The notes under the pieces: model-generated
The model's input: only the letters and a program-made list of their open reading frames with translations
Databases searched by the model: none
Told to the model about the DNA's origin: nothing
Shown here: piece by piece, positions 1-6,992 of the stretch
Numbering within the stretch: the first letter of the stretch is position 1
How the letters are laid out: each line of letters starts with the position of its first letter
DNA from: Methylophilaceae bacterium UBA7525
Lineage (GTDB): Bacteria > Pseudomonadota > Gammaproteobacteria > Burkholderiales > Methylophilaceae
Length of the DNA stretch: 14,008 nt
Reading direction: 5' to 3'
Assembly: GCA_002479405.1 (NCBI GenBank)
Contig: DLMX01000116.1
Coordinates: forward strand, 6,563 to 20,570
Translations under genes and position numbers: made by a program

Positions 1-444
1 AGCAACAAGCTGGGCGCCCGCTTCCATCACAAAAAGCGGCTGGATAACGCGCCCGCCTTCGTCACCGCCTGCATCCCCGGCGAGCGCCACGAAATCGGGC
101 TGCTGCTGTTCGCCTTGAGTGCCTATGATCATGGCTATCGCTGCATCCTGCTTGGCGCCGACATTCCGCTAGCCGAACTGCCGCGTGCAGTGGGACAGTC
201 AGCTGCCAGCGGCATCGTGCTATCCGCCTCCATCATCAGCGACCTCGAGACCTTTGAAGAGGAGCTTGCCAGCCTGGTGCAGAGCACGCCGGTGCCGGTA
301 TTCGTCGGCGGACTCGGTTCGCTGATGTACAAGAACACCATCGAAAAAACCGGTGCCAAGGCACTTGGTACGGACTTCGACCTCAGCTTCCGTCTGATTG
401 CTGAAAGCATCGCCCCCGCCGGCCAGATCGAACAGAATGCATAA
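1..444 (+). CDS. Cobalamin-binding (CarH/LitR-like) transcriptional regulator, 3' part
   Basis: The reading frame is open from base 1 to a TAA at 442-444, so only the last 147 residues are visible and the start lies upstream. The segment is a B12-binding Rossmann domain. It has the ExHxxG motif (E28-R-H30-E-I-G33 of the visible part), whose histidine is the lower cobalt ligand in this family. An S-A-S stretch (75-77) and a VGGLG turn (102-106) occupy the usual SxL and GG positions that hold the nucleotide tail. In CarH/LitR proteins this domain follows an N-terminal MerR-type DNA-binding domain and a four-helix cap, and bound adenosylcobalamin acts as a light sensor that relieves repression; neither part is visible here. 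The gene lies 21 bases upstream of a lipid-modification operon, a context known for LitR-type regulators. A corrinoid-protein subunit of a methyltransferase is the alternative, but the neighbours do not support it. Confidence 0.82.
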   Translation, partial: SNKLGARFHHKKRLDNAPAFVTACIPGERHEIGLLLFALSAYDHGYRCILLGADIPLAELPRAVGQSAASGIVLSASIISDLETFEEELASLVQSTPVPVFVGGLGSLMYKNTIEKTGAKALGTDFDLSFRLIAESIAPAGQIEQNA

Positions 445-465
445 CTCATACAAGGCAGAATCAAC

Positions 466-1512
466 ATGCAAGTGACAAGTTTGGCTATCAACTGGGCAGA
501 ACGCGGCCTTGTACCGGATTATGCGTTAAGAGCCGGCATTCGCCGGCTGCTGGAAAAACGTCTGAAGGAAATCGCAGCGAACGACTGTGAAACCAGCGCC
601 GAAATCGAATCCGGCTTCATCTCAGCCATGCACCAAGCGCCGATTGCACTGGTGCCGGAACTTGCCAACGAACAGCATTACGAAGTACCTGCAGATTTCT
701 TCCGTCACTGCCTGGGGCAGCACCGCAAATATAGTTCTTGTTACTGGGACAAGAGCACCCGCACGCTGGAAGAGGCGGAAGCACTTGCCTTACGGCTTAC
801 CTGCGAGCATGCGGACCTGCAGAACGGCCTGGACATATTGGAGCTGGGCTGCGGCTGGGGCTCCCTCACGCTGTGGATGGCAAGCTGTTATCCGCAAAGC
901 AGGATCACCGCCGTCTCCAATTCCAACTCCCAGCGCGAATACATCCTGCAGTATGCCAGGGCACAGGGTCTCACCAATATCGAAGTCGTCACATGCGACA
1001 TGAATCGCTTCGAGGCTACAAAACAATACGATCGCATTGTTTCAGTCGAGATGTTCGAGCACATGCGCAACTATCAGGTGCTTTACGGCAAGGTGCATGA
1101 CTGGCTGGTACCGGGAGGAAAGTTCTTCAAGCACATCTTCGTACATCGCTTGACACCCTACGCCTTCGTTGTCGAAAACGATGACGACTGGATGAGCCAA
1201 TTCTTCTTCTCCGGCGGCATGATGCCGAGCGACGACCTGCCCTTACGCTTTCAGGAAAAGCTGAAGTTGCTCGACATGTGGCGCTGGGATGGCACACATT
1301 ACGAAAAGACTGCCAATGCCTGGCTGCAGAACATGGATGCCAGGGCCACCGAGATCCAGCCCATCCTTGAAAAGACCTATGGCCCTGATGCCTCTGATAT
1401 GTGGTGCATGCGCTGGCGCATCTTCTTCATGTCCTGCGCCGAGCTTTTCGGTTACAAGAACGGCCAGGAGTGGTGGGTCAGTCACTACCTGTTCCAGCGA
1501 CCGGCAACCTGA
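466..1512 (+). CDS. SAM-dependent methyltransferase, coclaurine N-methyltransferase/CFA-synthase-like
   Basis: This 348-residue class I SAM methyltransferase resembles, along its whole length, the plant coclaurine N-methyltransferase branch of the cyclopropane-synthase superfamily. It shows HYEVPADFF (71-79), SSCYW (90-94), the SAM-binding loop ELGCGWG (126-132), SNSNSQREYI (151-160), SVEMFEHMRNY (193-203), DDDW (239-242) and a C-terminal FGYKNGQEWWVSH (328-340). The E195/H199 pair in EMFEH matches the catalytic Glu/His pair described for the plant enzyme. The bacterial substrate is unknown. In this operon an unsaturated or oxidised acyl chain of a phospholipid is more plausible than an alkaloid amine. 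No signal peptide or membrane span is evident, so it should be cytosolic or peripheral to the inner membrane. The ATG at 466 has an AAGG about 10 bases upstream. It is a different subfamily from the methyltransferase that ends the operon. Confidence 0.88.
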   Translation: MQVTSLAINWAERGLVPDYALRAGIRRLLEKRLKEIAANDCETSAEIESGFISAMHQAPIALVPELANEQHYEVPADFFRHCLGQHRKYSSCYWDKSTRTLEEAEALALRLTCEHADLQNGLDILELGCGWGSLTLWMASCYPQSRITAVSNSNSQREYILQYARAQGLTNIEVVTCDMNRFEATKQYDRIVSVEMFEHMRNYQVLYGKVHDWLVPGGKFFKHIFVHRLTPYAFVVENDDDWMSQFFFSGGMMPSDDLPLRFQEKLKLLDMWRWDGTHYEKTANAWLQNMDARATEIQPILEKTYGPDASDMWCMRWRIFFMSCAELFGYKNGQEWWVSHYLFQRPAT

Positions 1513-1517
1513 AACTC

Positions 1518-2075
1518 ATGCACAGCACTCTCAAGAACGTGATCGGTTTCCAGATCGGCTGGTTTGCCTGCGTGCTGGGTGCCGCCCATGCACTGCCCTG
1601 GCTCGGGCCTTTATTGACGCTGGCCATCATCAGCCTGCATCTACGTCAGGCCGACCACTGGCAAAAGGAACTGCCCCTGATCGCCATCATCGGCATCTGC
1701 GGCAGCGTGTTCGACCAGGTCCTGCTCAGTCTGGGCTGGATTCAATATCCGCCGCACGCCTGGCCGGCCTGGCTGCTGCCGTTGTGGATGCTCTGCCTGT
1801 GGTTGCTGTTTGCCACCACGCTCAACATCAGTCTGCGCTGGATGCGTTCAAGGCACTTGCTGGCCGTGATGTTTGGACTCCTGGGCGGACCGCTTGCCTA
1901 TCTGGCCGGTCAGAAGCTGGGTGCGATGCAACTGGTCGCCCAGACCAACGTCCTGACCGTTCTCGCCGTGTTCTGGGGTCTGATGATGCCAGCCATGCTG
2001 AGGCTTGCCGCCACATTTGACGGATTTGCCCGACAAAAAGCCGAACTGAGCATCACCGGAGCACAACATGCTTGA
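1518..2075 (+). CDS. DUF2878 family integral membrane protein
   Basis: This 185-residue, very hydrophobic protein has about six predicted membrane spans (approximately 5-25, 28-42, 52-73, 83-105, 112-132 and 143-161). It matches my memory of DUF2878: a P-x-W-x-x-L-L-P-L-W-M-L-C-L-W segment at 83-95 and GGPLAYLAGQKLGA at 123-136. No catalytic function is established for the family. Relatives recur in operons with CFA synthase, DUF1295 and DUF1365 genes, so a role in membrane-lipid modification or transport is inferred. The chosen ATG lies 5 bases after the preceding stop; a longer frame starting at 1401 would run 112 bases into the methyltransferase and adds an Arg/His-rich stretch unlike the family. 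The Shine-Dalgarno match is weak, suggesting translational coupling. The end overlaps the next gene by 8 bases. Confidence 0.8.
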   Translation: MHSTLKNVIGFQIGWFACVLGAAHALPWLGPLLTLAIISLHLRQADHWQKELPLIAIIGICGSVFDQVLLSLGWIQYPPHAWPAWLLPLWMLCLWLLFATTLNISLRWMRSRHLLAVMFGLLGGPLAYLAGQKLGAMQLVAQTNVLTVLAVFWGLMMPAMLRLAATFDGFARQKAELSITGAQHA

Positions 2076-2853
2076 CCTGTATCTCTATCTGAGCGCACTT
2101 GGCCTCATGCTGATTCTAGGTATCGCGGGCTGGATTGCCAGCGTCATAAAACGCAACGTCACACTGGTCGACAGCCTCTGGAGCCTGTTCATTCTGCTCG
2201 CCGGCTGCGTCTACATATTTCACGGAAATAGTTTAACTTTCAGAGACTTTCTTCTTGTTTCATTGTTATTCATTTGGTCTATCAGGCTTTCTTTCTATCT
2301 CACCTGGCGCAATCGCGGCGGCCATGAAGACCATCGCTACCAGACCATACGCCGCAATAACGAACCGCATTTCTGGTTGAGAAGCCTCTATATCATTTTC
2401 GGACTGCAGGTCGTATTGGCCTGGATCGTATCGCTGCCATTGCTGGGTGCGGCCAATTCTCCCAATGACCTTAACTGGCTCGACGGCATCGGCCTTGCGC
2501 TGTTCCTGCTTGGTTTTGCCTGGCAGAGCATCGGCGACTGGCAGCTGAGCAGATTCAAGGCAAAACCAGAGAATCGTCACAAAGTACTCAGTAGCGGACT
2601 CTGGCGTTACAGCCGCCATCCCAACTACTTCGGTGAGTTCTGCATCTGGTGGGGTTTCTACCTGATAGCACTGGCAGCCGGTGCCTGGTGGAGCATCGTC
2701 GGGCCGCTGCTGATGACCCTGCTGTTGCTGAAAGTCAGTGGTGTTGAGTTGCTGGAAAAAGACATCGGCGCAAGGCATCCGGACTATGCGGACTATATTC
2801 GGCGTACCAACGCCTTCTTTCCTGGCAAGCCGCGGATGGAGCAGTCATCATGA
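2068..2853 (+). CDS. DUF1295 family membrane protein (steroid 5-alpha-reductase-like fold)
   Basis: This 261-residue polytopic inner-membrane protein has spans at about 3-25, 35-52, 58-78, 105-127, 138-156 and 190-222. The hallmark is the C-terminal GLWRYSRHPNYFGE (177-190), shared by DUF1295, isoprenylcysteine methyltransferases and sterol reductases, where the region contributes to NADPH or SAM binding. An earlier RNRGGHEDHRY motif (81-91) and the terminal RHPDYADYIRRTNAFFP (236-252) are also family-typical. DUF1295 proteins are thought to reduce or modify lipid double bonds, but no bacterial member's reaction is known to me. It sits between two other uncharacterised envelope proteins in the lipid operon. 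Codons for residues about 50-76 (around 2215-2290) are AT-rich and rare compared with the rest of the gene. The ATG at 2068 has a CGGAGC about 6 bases upstream, inside the preceding gene. Confidence 0.86.
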   Translation: MLDLYLYLSALGLMLILGIAGWIASVIKRNVTLVDSLWSLFILLAGCVYIFHGNSLTFRDFLLVSLLFIWSIRLSFYLTWRNRGGHEDHRYQTIRRNNEPHFWLRSLYIIFGLQVVLAWIVSLPLLGAANSPNDLNWLDGIGLALFLLGFAWQSIGDWQLSRFKAKPENRHKVLSSGLWRYSRHPNYFGEFCIWWGFYLIALAAGAWWSIVGPLLMTLLLLKVSGVELLEKDIGARHPDYADYIRRTNAFFPGKPRMEQSS

Positions 2854-3479
2854 GGCCTGCCCTGCCAGTATTTGCACTACTCGGCCTGTCGCTGGTTAAT
2901 TCACTAGCTAACGCCAGCGAATGGCCATTCACCGCCTATCTGGACGGCAAGGAGATCGGCCAGCACCGCTTCGCCATCACCGAATCGAACGATGCGATCA
3001 CGCTCACCAGTGAAGCCGATTTCAAAGTCAAGGTTCTGTTCATCAATGCCTATCAGTACCAGCATCGCGCCAGCGAAGTTTGGCAGAACGACTGCCTGCA
3101 GAAACTGGAGGCCCGCACAGAGGAAAATCGTGATGTCTCGCTGGTAGTTGGCCGGCAACAGAGCGGCAGTTTCAAGGTGGAAGGCCCCAAGGGGCAACTT
3201 GCATTACCCGATTGCGCCATGACCTTCGCCTACTGGAACCCGAAGATGCTGCAGCAGGACAAGCTGCTCAATCCGCAGACAGGCGAATGGCTGGATGTGG
3301 ACATCCGCCGTATCGGCCGGGAAACCATCGAGGTTCGCGGCCAACCTGTCACAGCTGAACGCTACCGGCTAACTGCACCGAAGATGAAGATCGACCTCTG
3401 GTATTCGGAAAAACAGGAATGGCTGGCGCTCGAATCGACCACGCCAGAAGGCTATCTGATCTCCTACAAATTACGTTGA
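2850..3479 (+). CDS. Exported DUF6134-like protein
   Basis: This 209-residue protein carries a classical signal peptide: R2, a hydrophobic core at about 4-20, and an AxA-type cleavage site A20-N-A22 before S23. The mature part is probably beta-rich. It begins WPFTAYLDGKEIGQHRF (25-41), a pattern I associate with DUF6134. Cysteines C82 and C122 could form a disulfide in the periplasm. The function is unknown. It lies between a membrane protein and a lipocalin, overlaps the upstream gene by an ATGA (2850-2853) and stops 13 bases before the lipocalin, so a periplasmic role linked to modified lipids is inferred. Family assignment is from memory of the sequence pattern; related periplasmic DUF3108 proteins are an alternative. 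Confidence 0.72.
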   Translation: MRPALPVFALLGLSLVNSLANASEWPFTAYLDGKEIGQHRFAITESNDAITLTSEADFKVKVLFINAYQYQHRASEVWQNDCLQKLEARTEENRDVSLVVGRQQSGSFKVEGPKGQLALPDCAMTFAYWNPKMLQQDKLLNPQTGEWLDVDIRRIGRETIEVRGQPVTAERYRLTAPKMKIDLWYSEKQEWLALESTTPEGYLISYKLR

Positions 3480-3492
3480 AGAAACCACCCGC

Positions 3493-4035
3493 ATGAAAAA
3501 ACTATTTAACAGCACCCTGATCAGCCTTTGCGCACTGCTCGGCGGTTGCGCCAGCAACGGCCTGCCGCCGGTAGCTACCGTCCCGCAGGTCGATCTGCCC
3601 CGATTCATGGGCGACTGGTATGTCATCGCCTGCATCCCGACAGCGATAGAAACCCAGGCCTATAACGCCATCGAGTCCTACCGTCTGGACGATGACGGCA
3701 CCATAGACACCACTTTCACCTTCTACAAAGGCGGTTTTGACGGCCCGAAGAAAGAGTACAACCCGCGCGGCTTCGTCATCGAGAACAGCGGCAATGCGCT
3801 GTGGGGCATGCAATTCATCTGGCCGATCAAGGCCGATTTCCGCATTGCCTGGCTGGCATCTGACTACTCCAGCACCGTCATCGCACGCAATGCGCGCGAT
3901 TATGTCTGGATCATGGCACGCACGCCGACCATCAGCGATGAGCATTACAAAGAACTGACAACATTCGTTGAAAGTCTGGGCTATGACCTGATGAAATTAC
4001 GCAAGGTACCGCAGCAATGGGAGCAGGCTTCATGA
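3493..4035 (+). CDS. Outer-membrane lipocalin lipoprotein (Blc-like)
   Basis: This is a 180-residue lipoprotein. A short positively charged start (K2, K3) and hydrophobic stretch lead to a lipobox L-L-G-G-C with the lipidated cysteine at 19. The +2 residue is Ala, not Asp, so Lol sorting to the outer membrane is expected. The mature domain starts with the lipocalin signature GDWYVIA (40-46, the G-x-W of SCR1), followed by YNAIESYRLDDDGTI and a RIAWLASDYSSTVIAR region that matches bacterial lipocalins. E. coli Blc binds lysophospholipids and fatty acids. In this operon it may carry or scavenge modified or damaged acyl chains. It lies 13 bases after the DUF6134-like gene and overlaps the desaturase by an ATGA at 4032-4035. 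Confidence 0.9.
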   Translation: MKKLFNSTLISLCALLGGCASNGLPPVATVPQVDLPRFMGDWYVIACIPTAIETQAYNAIESYRLDDDGTIDTTFTFYKGGFDGPKKEYNPRGFVIENSGNALWGMQFIWPIKADFRIAWLASDYSSTVIARNARDYVWIMARTPTISDEHYKELTTFVESLGYDLMKLRKVPQQWEQAS

Positions 4036-4973
4036 ATCAGCCCTTGCGTCCAAGGCTGCTACGCTGGCTGGACAGCGGCATTGTGCCGGGAAACGTTGCC
4101 GCCGGCGAAAACCGGATCGACTGGCTGCGTGCCGTGCCCTTCATCGCACTGCACCTGGCCTGCTTCGCGGTCATCCTGGTAGGCTGGAGCCCATTCGCCT
4201 TGCTATTCGCCGTCTTGCTCTACGTGCTGCGGATGTTCGCCATTACCGGTTTCTATCACCGCTATTTTTCGCACAAGGCATTCCGCACCTCGCGTCTGCT
4301 GCAATTCCTGTTTGCGGTCGTCGGCGGCACAGCGATTCAGCGCGGCCCGTTGTGGTGGGCTTCGCAACACCGCCACCACCACGCCACCTCCGAGCAGGCC
4401 GAGGATGCCCACTCTCCGGTGCAGCACGGCATTTTCTGGAGTCATATGGGCTGGTTCCTGTCCGACGCGCATTTCGCTACGCGCAATGAGCGCGTCAAAG
4501 AACTGGCGCAATATCCGGAGCTGCGCTTCCTCGACCGCTTCGATGTCGTCGTGCCCATCTTCTTCGCGCTTGCCATCTTCGGGCTGGGCGAATGGCTCGC
4601 TTACGCCGCACCGCAACTAGGTACCGATGGCTTGCAGCTGCTGGTCTGGGGCTTTGCCATTTCAACCGTCGCGCTCTATCACGCAACCTTCAGCGTTAAC
4701 TCCCTGGCTCACACCTGGGGCAGCCGCCGCTATGAAACACACGACCAGAGCCGCAACAACCCGCTACTCGCCTTGCTGACACTGGGTGAAGGCTGGCACA
4801 ACAACCATCATCACTATCCGGGCTCGGCCAGACAGGGATTTTACTGGTGGGAAATCGACCCGACCTGGTACGGACTCAAACTGCTGGCAGTCTGCGGCCT
4901 GATCTGGGACATGAAGGACATCCCGCCGAACATGCGCGACGCACGCCGCAGCAGCGAACAGGATAATTCATGA
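4032..4973 (+). CDS. Membrane fatty acid (acyl-CoA/acyl-lipid) desaturase, di-iron type
   Basis: This 313-residue membrane desaturase has the three histidine boxes of the stearoyl-CoA desaturase family: H76-x4-H81, the H113-R-H-H-H117 box, and H256-N-N-H-H260. It also has the conserved NSLAHTWG (223-230). Hydrophobic pairs at about 34-67 and 175-215 supply the membrane spans that place a cytosolic di-iron site. The expected reaction is O2-dependent insertion of a double bond into an acyl chain, needing an external electron donor; no ferredoxin or reductase gene is visible here. I chose ATG 4032, which overlaps the lipocalin stop (ATGA) and has GGAG at 4019-4022. The upstream in-frame ATG at 4017 would add only five residues and would bury that site. 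Substrate and position specificity cannot be read from sequence. Confidence 0.92.
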   Translation: MNQPLRPRLLRWLDSGIVPGNVAAGENRIDWLRAVPFIALHLACFAVILVGWSPFALLFAVLLYVLRMFAITGFYHRYFSHKAFRTSRLLQFLFAVVGGTAIQRGPLWWASQHRHHHATSEQAEDAHSPVQHGIFWSHMGWFLSDAHFATRNERVKELAQYPELRFLDRFDVVVPIFFALAIFGLGEWLAYAAPQLGTDGLQLLVWGFAISTVALYHATFSVNSLAHTWGSRRYETHDQSRNNPLLALLTLGEGWHNNHHHYPGSARQGFYWWEIDPTWYGLKLLAVCGLIWDMKDIPPNMRDARRSSEQDNS

Positions 4974-6220
4974 AAATCGCCATCATCGGCAGCGGCATCG
5001 CCGGCAATACCCTGGCTCATCATCTGCACAAGCATCACGCCATCACCGTATTTGAAGCTGGCAGCCACATCGGTGGACATACCCACACGCATGACATCGA
5101 ACACAAGGGGCGCCGGTATTCGGTCGATACCGGTTTCATCGTCTTCAACGACAGGACCTATCCCAACTTCATCGCGCTGCTGAACGAACTCGGTGTCGGC
5201 TGGCAGGCCAGCGACATGAGCTTCAGCGTGCATTGCGAAAAAACCGGCTTCGAGTACAACGGCACCAGTCTCAACACGCTGTTCGCGCAACGGCGCAACC
5301 TGTTCAAGCCATCTTTCTACCGGATGATAGGCGAGATCATGCGCTTCAATAAATCCTCGCTGGAGCTGCTGGCCGATGGCCCGGAAATCCGTCTCGGCGA
5401 TTATCTGGCCCAGAACAAATACAGCCAGCACTTCGTCGATTACTACATCATCCCCATGGGTTCCGCCATCTGGTCGACCGAGGCGCAACAGATGCTGGAC
5501 TTCCCTGCCCGCTTCTTCGTGCGCTTCTTCCATCATCACGGCATGCTCACGGTCAACGACCGGCCACAATGGCGTGTGATCAAGGGCGGCTCTGCCCGCT
5601 ATGTAGAGGCACTGACCGCTTCATTCCGGGAGCACATCCGCCTCGATACACCGGTCGAGCATGTCCGGCGCCTGAAGCGCTCGGTGCGCGTCAAACCGTT
5701 GAACGGACCGGAAGAGATATTCGATTGGGTCTTCTTCGCCTGCCACAGCGATCAGGCACTGACCATGCTAAAGGACCCGAGCGTTGCCGAACGCGAAGTC
5801 CTGGGCGCGATTCCCTATCAGGATAACAGTGTCTATCTGCATACCGACCATAGCCTGCTGCCCAGGCGCAAGCTGGCCTGGGCAGCCTGGAACTACCATG
5901 TGACGGCAGAGCCTATGGATCGCGTTGCTGTTACCTACAACATGAACATTCTGCAGGGTCTTGATTCACCGGACCCGCTGCTGGTGACCCTGAATCACAC
6001 ACGCGGCATCAATCCGGCCCATGTCATCAAGCGCCTGACCTACCATCATCCGGTCTACACGACAGCCGGCACCAAGGCACAGGCCAGACACGCCGAGATC
6101 AGCGGCGTCAACCGTACCGCCTATTGCGGCGCTTACTGGCGCAACGGCTTTCACGAAGATGGCGTCGTCAGCGCACTGACCGCACTGGAAAATTTCCGCA
6201 AGGCCAACGCTGATGCATAG
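4970..6220 (+). CDS. FAD-dependent oxidoreductase (COG2907, amine-oxidase-like fold)
   Basis: This 416-residue flavoprotein opens with an FAD-binding Rossmann motif G7-S-G9-I-A-G12, the ribose-binding E29 at the end of strand 2, and GGHTHTH (35-41). The family signature DTGFIVFNDRTYPNF follows at 53-67. Further family-typical segments are IPMGSAIWST (161-170), the ITYHHPVY-like run at 357-363 and CGAYWRNGFHEDGVVSAL (386-403), which closes the FAD site. Relatives are annotated as predicted NAD/FAD-binding or amine oxidase proteins and are nearly always followed by DUF1365 and CFA-synthase genes, as here. The genuine substrate is probably an acyl lipid rather than an amine; phytoene-desaturase-like chemistry (double-bond formation or isomerisation) is plausible. 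It overlaps the desaturase by ATGA and the DUF1365 gene by 8 bases. Confidence 0.9.
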   Translation: MKIAIIGSGIAGNTLAHHLHKHHAITVFEAGSHIGGHTHTHDIEHKGRRYSVDTGFIVFNDRTYPNFIALLNELGVGWQASDMSFSVHCEKTGFEYNGTSLNTLFAQRRNLFKPSFYRMIGEIMRFNKSSLELLADGPEIRLGDYLAQNKYSQHFVDYYIIPMGSAIWSTEAQQMLDFPARFFVRFFHHHGMLTVNDRPQWRVIKGGSARYVEALTASFREHIRLDTPVEHVRRLKRSVRVKPLNGPEEIFDWVFFACHSDQALTMLKDPSVAEREVLGAIPYQDNSVYLHTDHSLLPRRKLAWAAWNYHVTAEPMDRVAVTYNMNILQGLDSPDPLLVTLNHTRGINPAHVIKRLTYHHPVYTTAGTKAQARHAEISGVNRTAYCGAYWRNGFHEDGVVSALTALENFRKANADA

Positions 6221-6992
6221 CGCGATCTACAGCGGATGGGTGCGCCATCGCCGCTTCGAACCGGTTGGACACACATTCCGCTACCGGACGTTCATGATGT
6301 ATCTCGATCTGGACGAATTACCGCAGGTCTTTGCCGGAAGCCGCTTGTGGTCGTATGGGCGTCGCAATCTGGCCTGGTTCAGGCGCACCGACTATCTGGG
6401 TGACCCGCAAACATCGCTCCGGCAATCCGTCAGCAGCCTGGTCGAGCAGAAAACCGGTCGCGCAGTAGCCGGTGCCATTCGCATGCTGACCAATCTGCGT
6501 TACTTCGGCTTCTGCTTCAATCCGGTGACATTCTATTACTGCTTTGAAACAGACAACCATACCCTGCAAGCCATCGTCGCCGAGATAAACAACACACCGT
6601 GGAACGAGCGTTACCGCTATGTGCTGAATTGCGCCGCTACAAACGACGATGTGAACCGCCATCGGTTCCACATGCGCAAGGATTTTCACATCTCGCCGTT
6701 CATGCCGATGGATATTGAATACGACTGGGTGTTTTCCAATCCTGAACAGCAGCTCAGCATCCATATGCGCAACCTGAAGAAGGCTGAGCAGAAGGTATTT
6801 GATGCCACACTGGAACTGCAAAGACACGAGATCAGCCCGACGGCATTGAACCGGACGCTGCTCAGCTATCCGTTCATGACCCTCAAGGTCATCGCTGCTA
6901 TCTACTGGCAGGCCCTGAGGCTCTGGCTCAAGCGCGTACCCTTTATCCCGCACCCTAAATCCCATCAGGAACACGAAGGAAACTCTAGATGA
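6213..6992 (+). CDS. DUF1365 family protein
   Basis: This 259-residue protein of unassigned biochemical function carries all the conserved DUF1365 blocks. They are the N-terminal RHRRFEPVGHTFRYR (11-25) with YLDLDEL (30-36), LRYFGFCFNPVTFYYC (95-110), EINNTPWNERYRYVL (124-138) and KDFHISPFMPMDIEYDW (156-172). An amphipathic or hydrophobic C-terminal segment (about 217-238, SYPFMTLKVIAAIYWQALRL) may attach it to the inner membrane. The many conserved His, Tyr and Asn residues would fit an enzyme, but no cofactor motif is recognisable. It is flanked, with overlaps on both sides, by the FAD oxidoreductase and the CFA-family methyltransferase, an arrangement common across Proteobacteria, so the three probably act in sequence on the same acyl chain. 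Confidence 0.9.
   Translation: MHSAIYSGWVRHRRFEPVGHTFRYRTFMMYLDLDELPQVFAGSRLWSYGRRNLAWFRRTDYLGDPQTSLRQSVSSLVEQKTGRAVAGAIRMLTNLRYFGFCFNPVTFYYCFETDNHTLQAIVAEINNTPWNERYRYVLNCAATNDDVNRHRFHMRKDFHISPFMPMDIEYDWVFSNPEQQLSIHMRNLKKAEQKVFDATLELQRHEISPTALNRTLLSYPFMTLKVIAAIYWQALRLWLKRVPFIPHPKSHQEHEGNSR
6975..6980 (+). promoter_or_regulatory. Strong Shine-Dalgarno for the terminal CFA-family gene
   Basis: GAAGGA lies 8 bases before the ATG at 6989, inside the 3' end of the DUF1365 gene. It is the best ribosome-binding match in the operon. It supports the 6989 start, which overlaps the preceding stop by ATGA. Confidence 0.7.

Noticed and set aside
1401..1517. Upstream extension of the DUF2878 reading frame
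   Set aside because: It lies inside the conserved end of the methyltransferase gene and encodes an Arg/His-rich segment unlike a membrane protein start.
4841..5569. Minus-strand open frame opposite the desaturase/FAD oxidoreductase junction
   Set aside because: Spans two clear plus-strand genes; composition is that of an antisense shadow.
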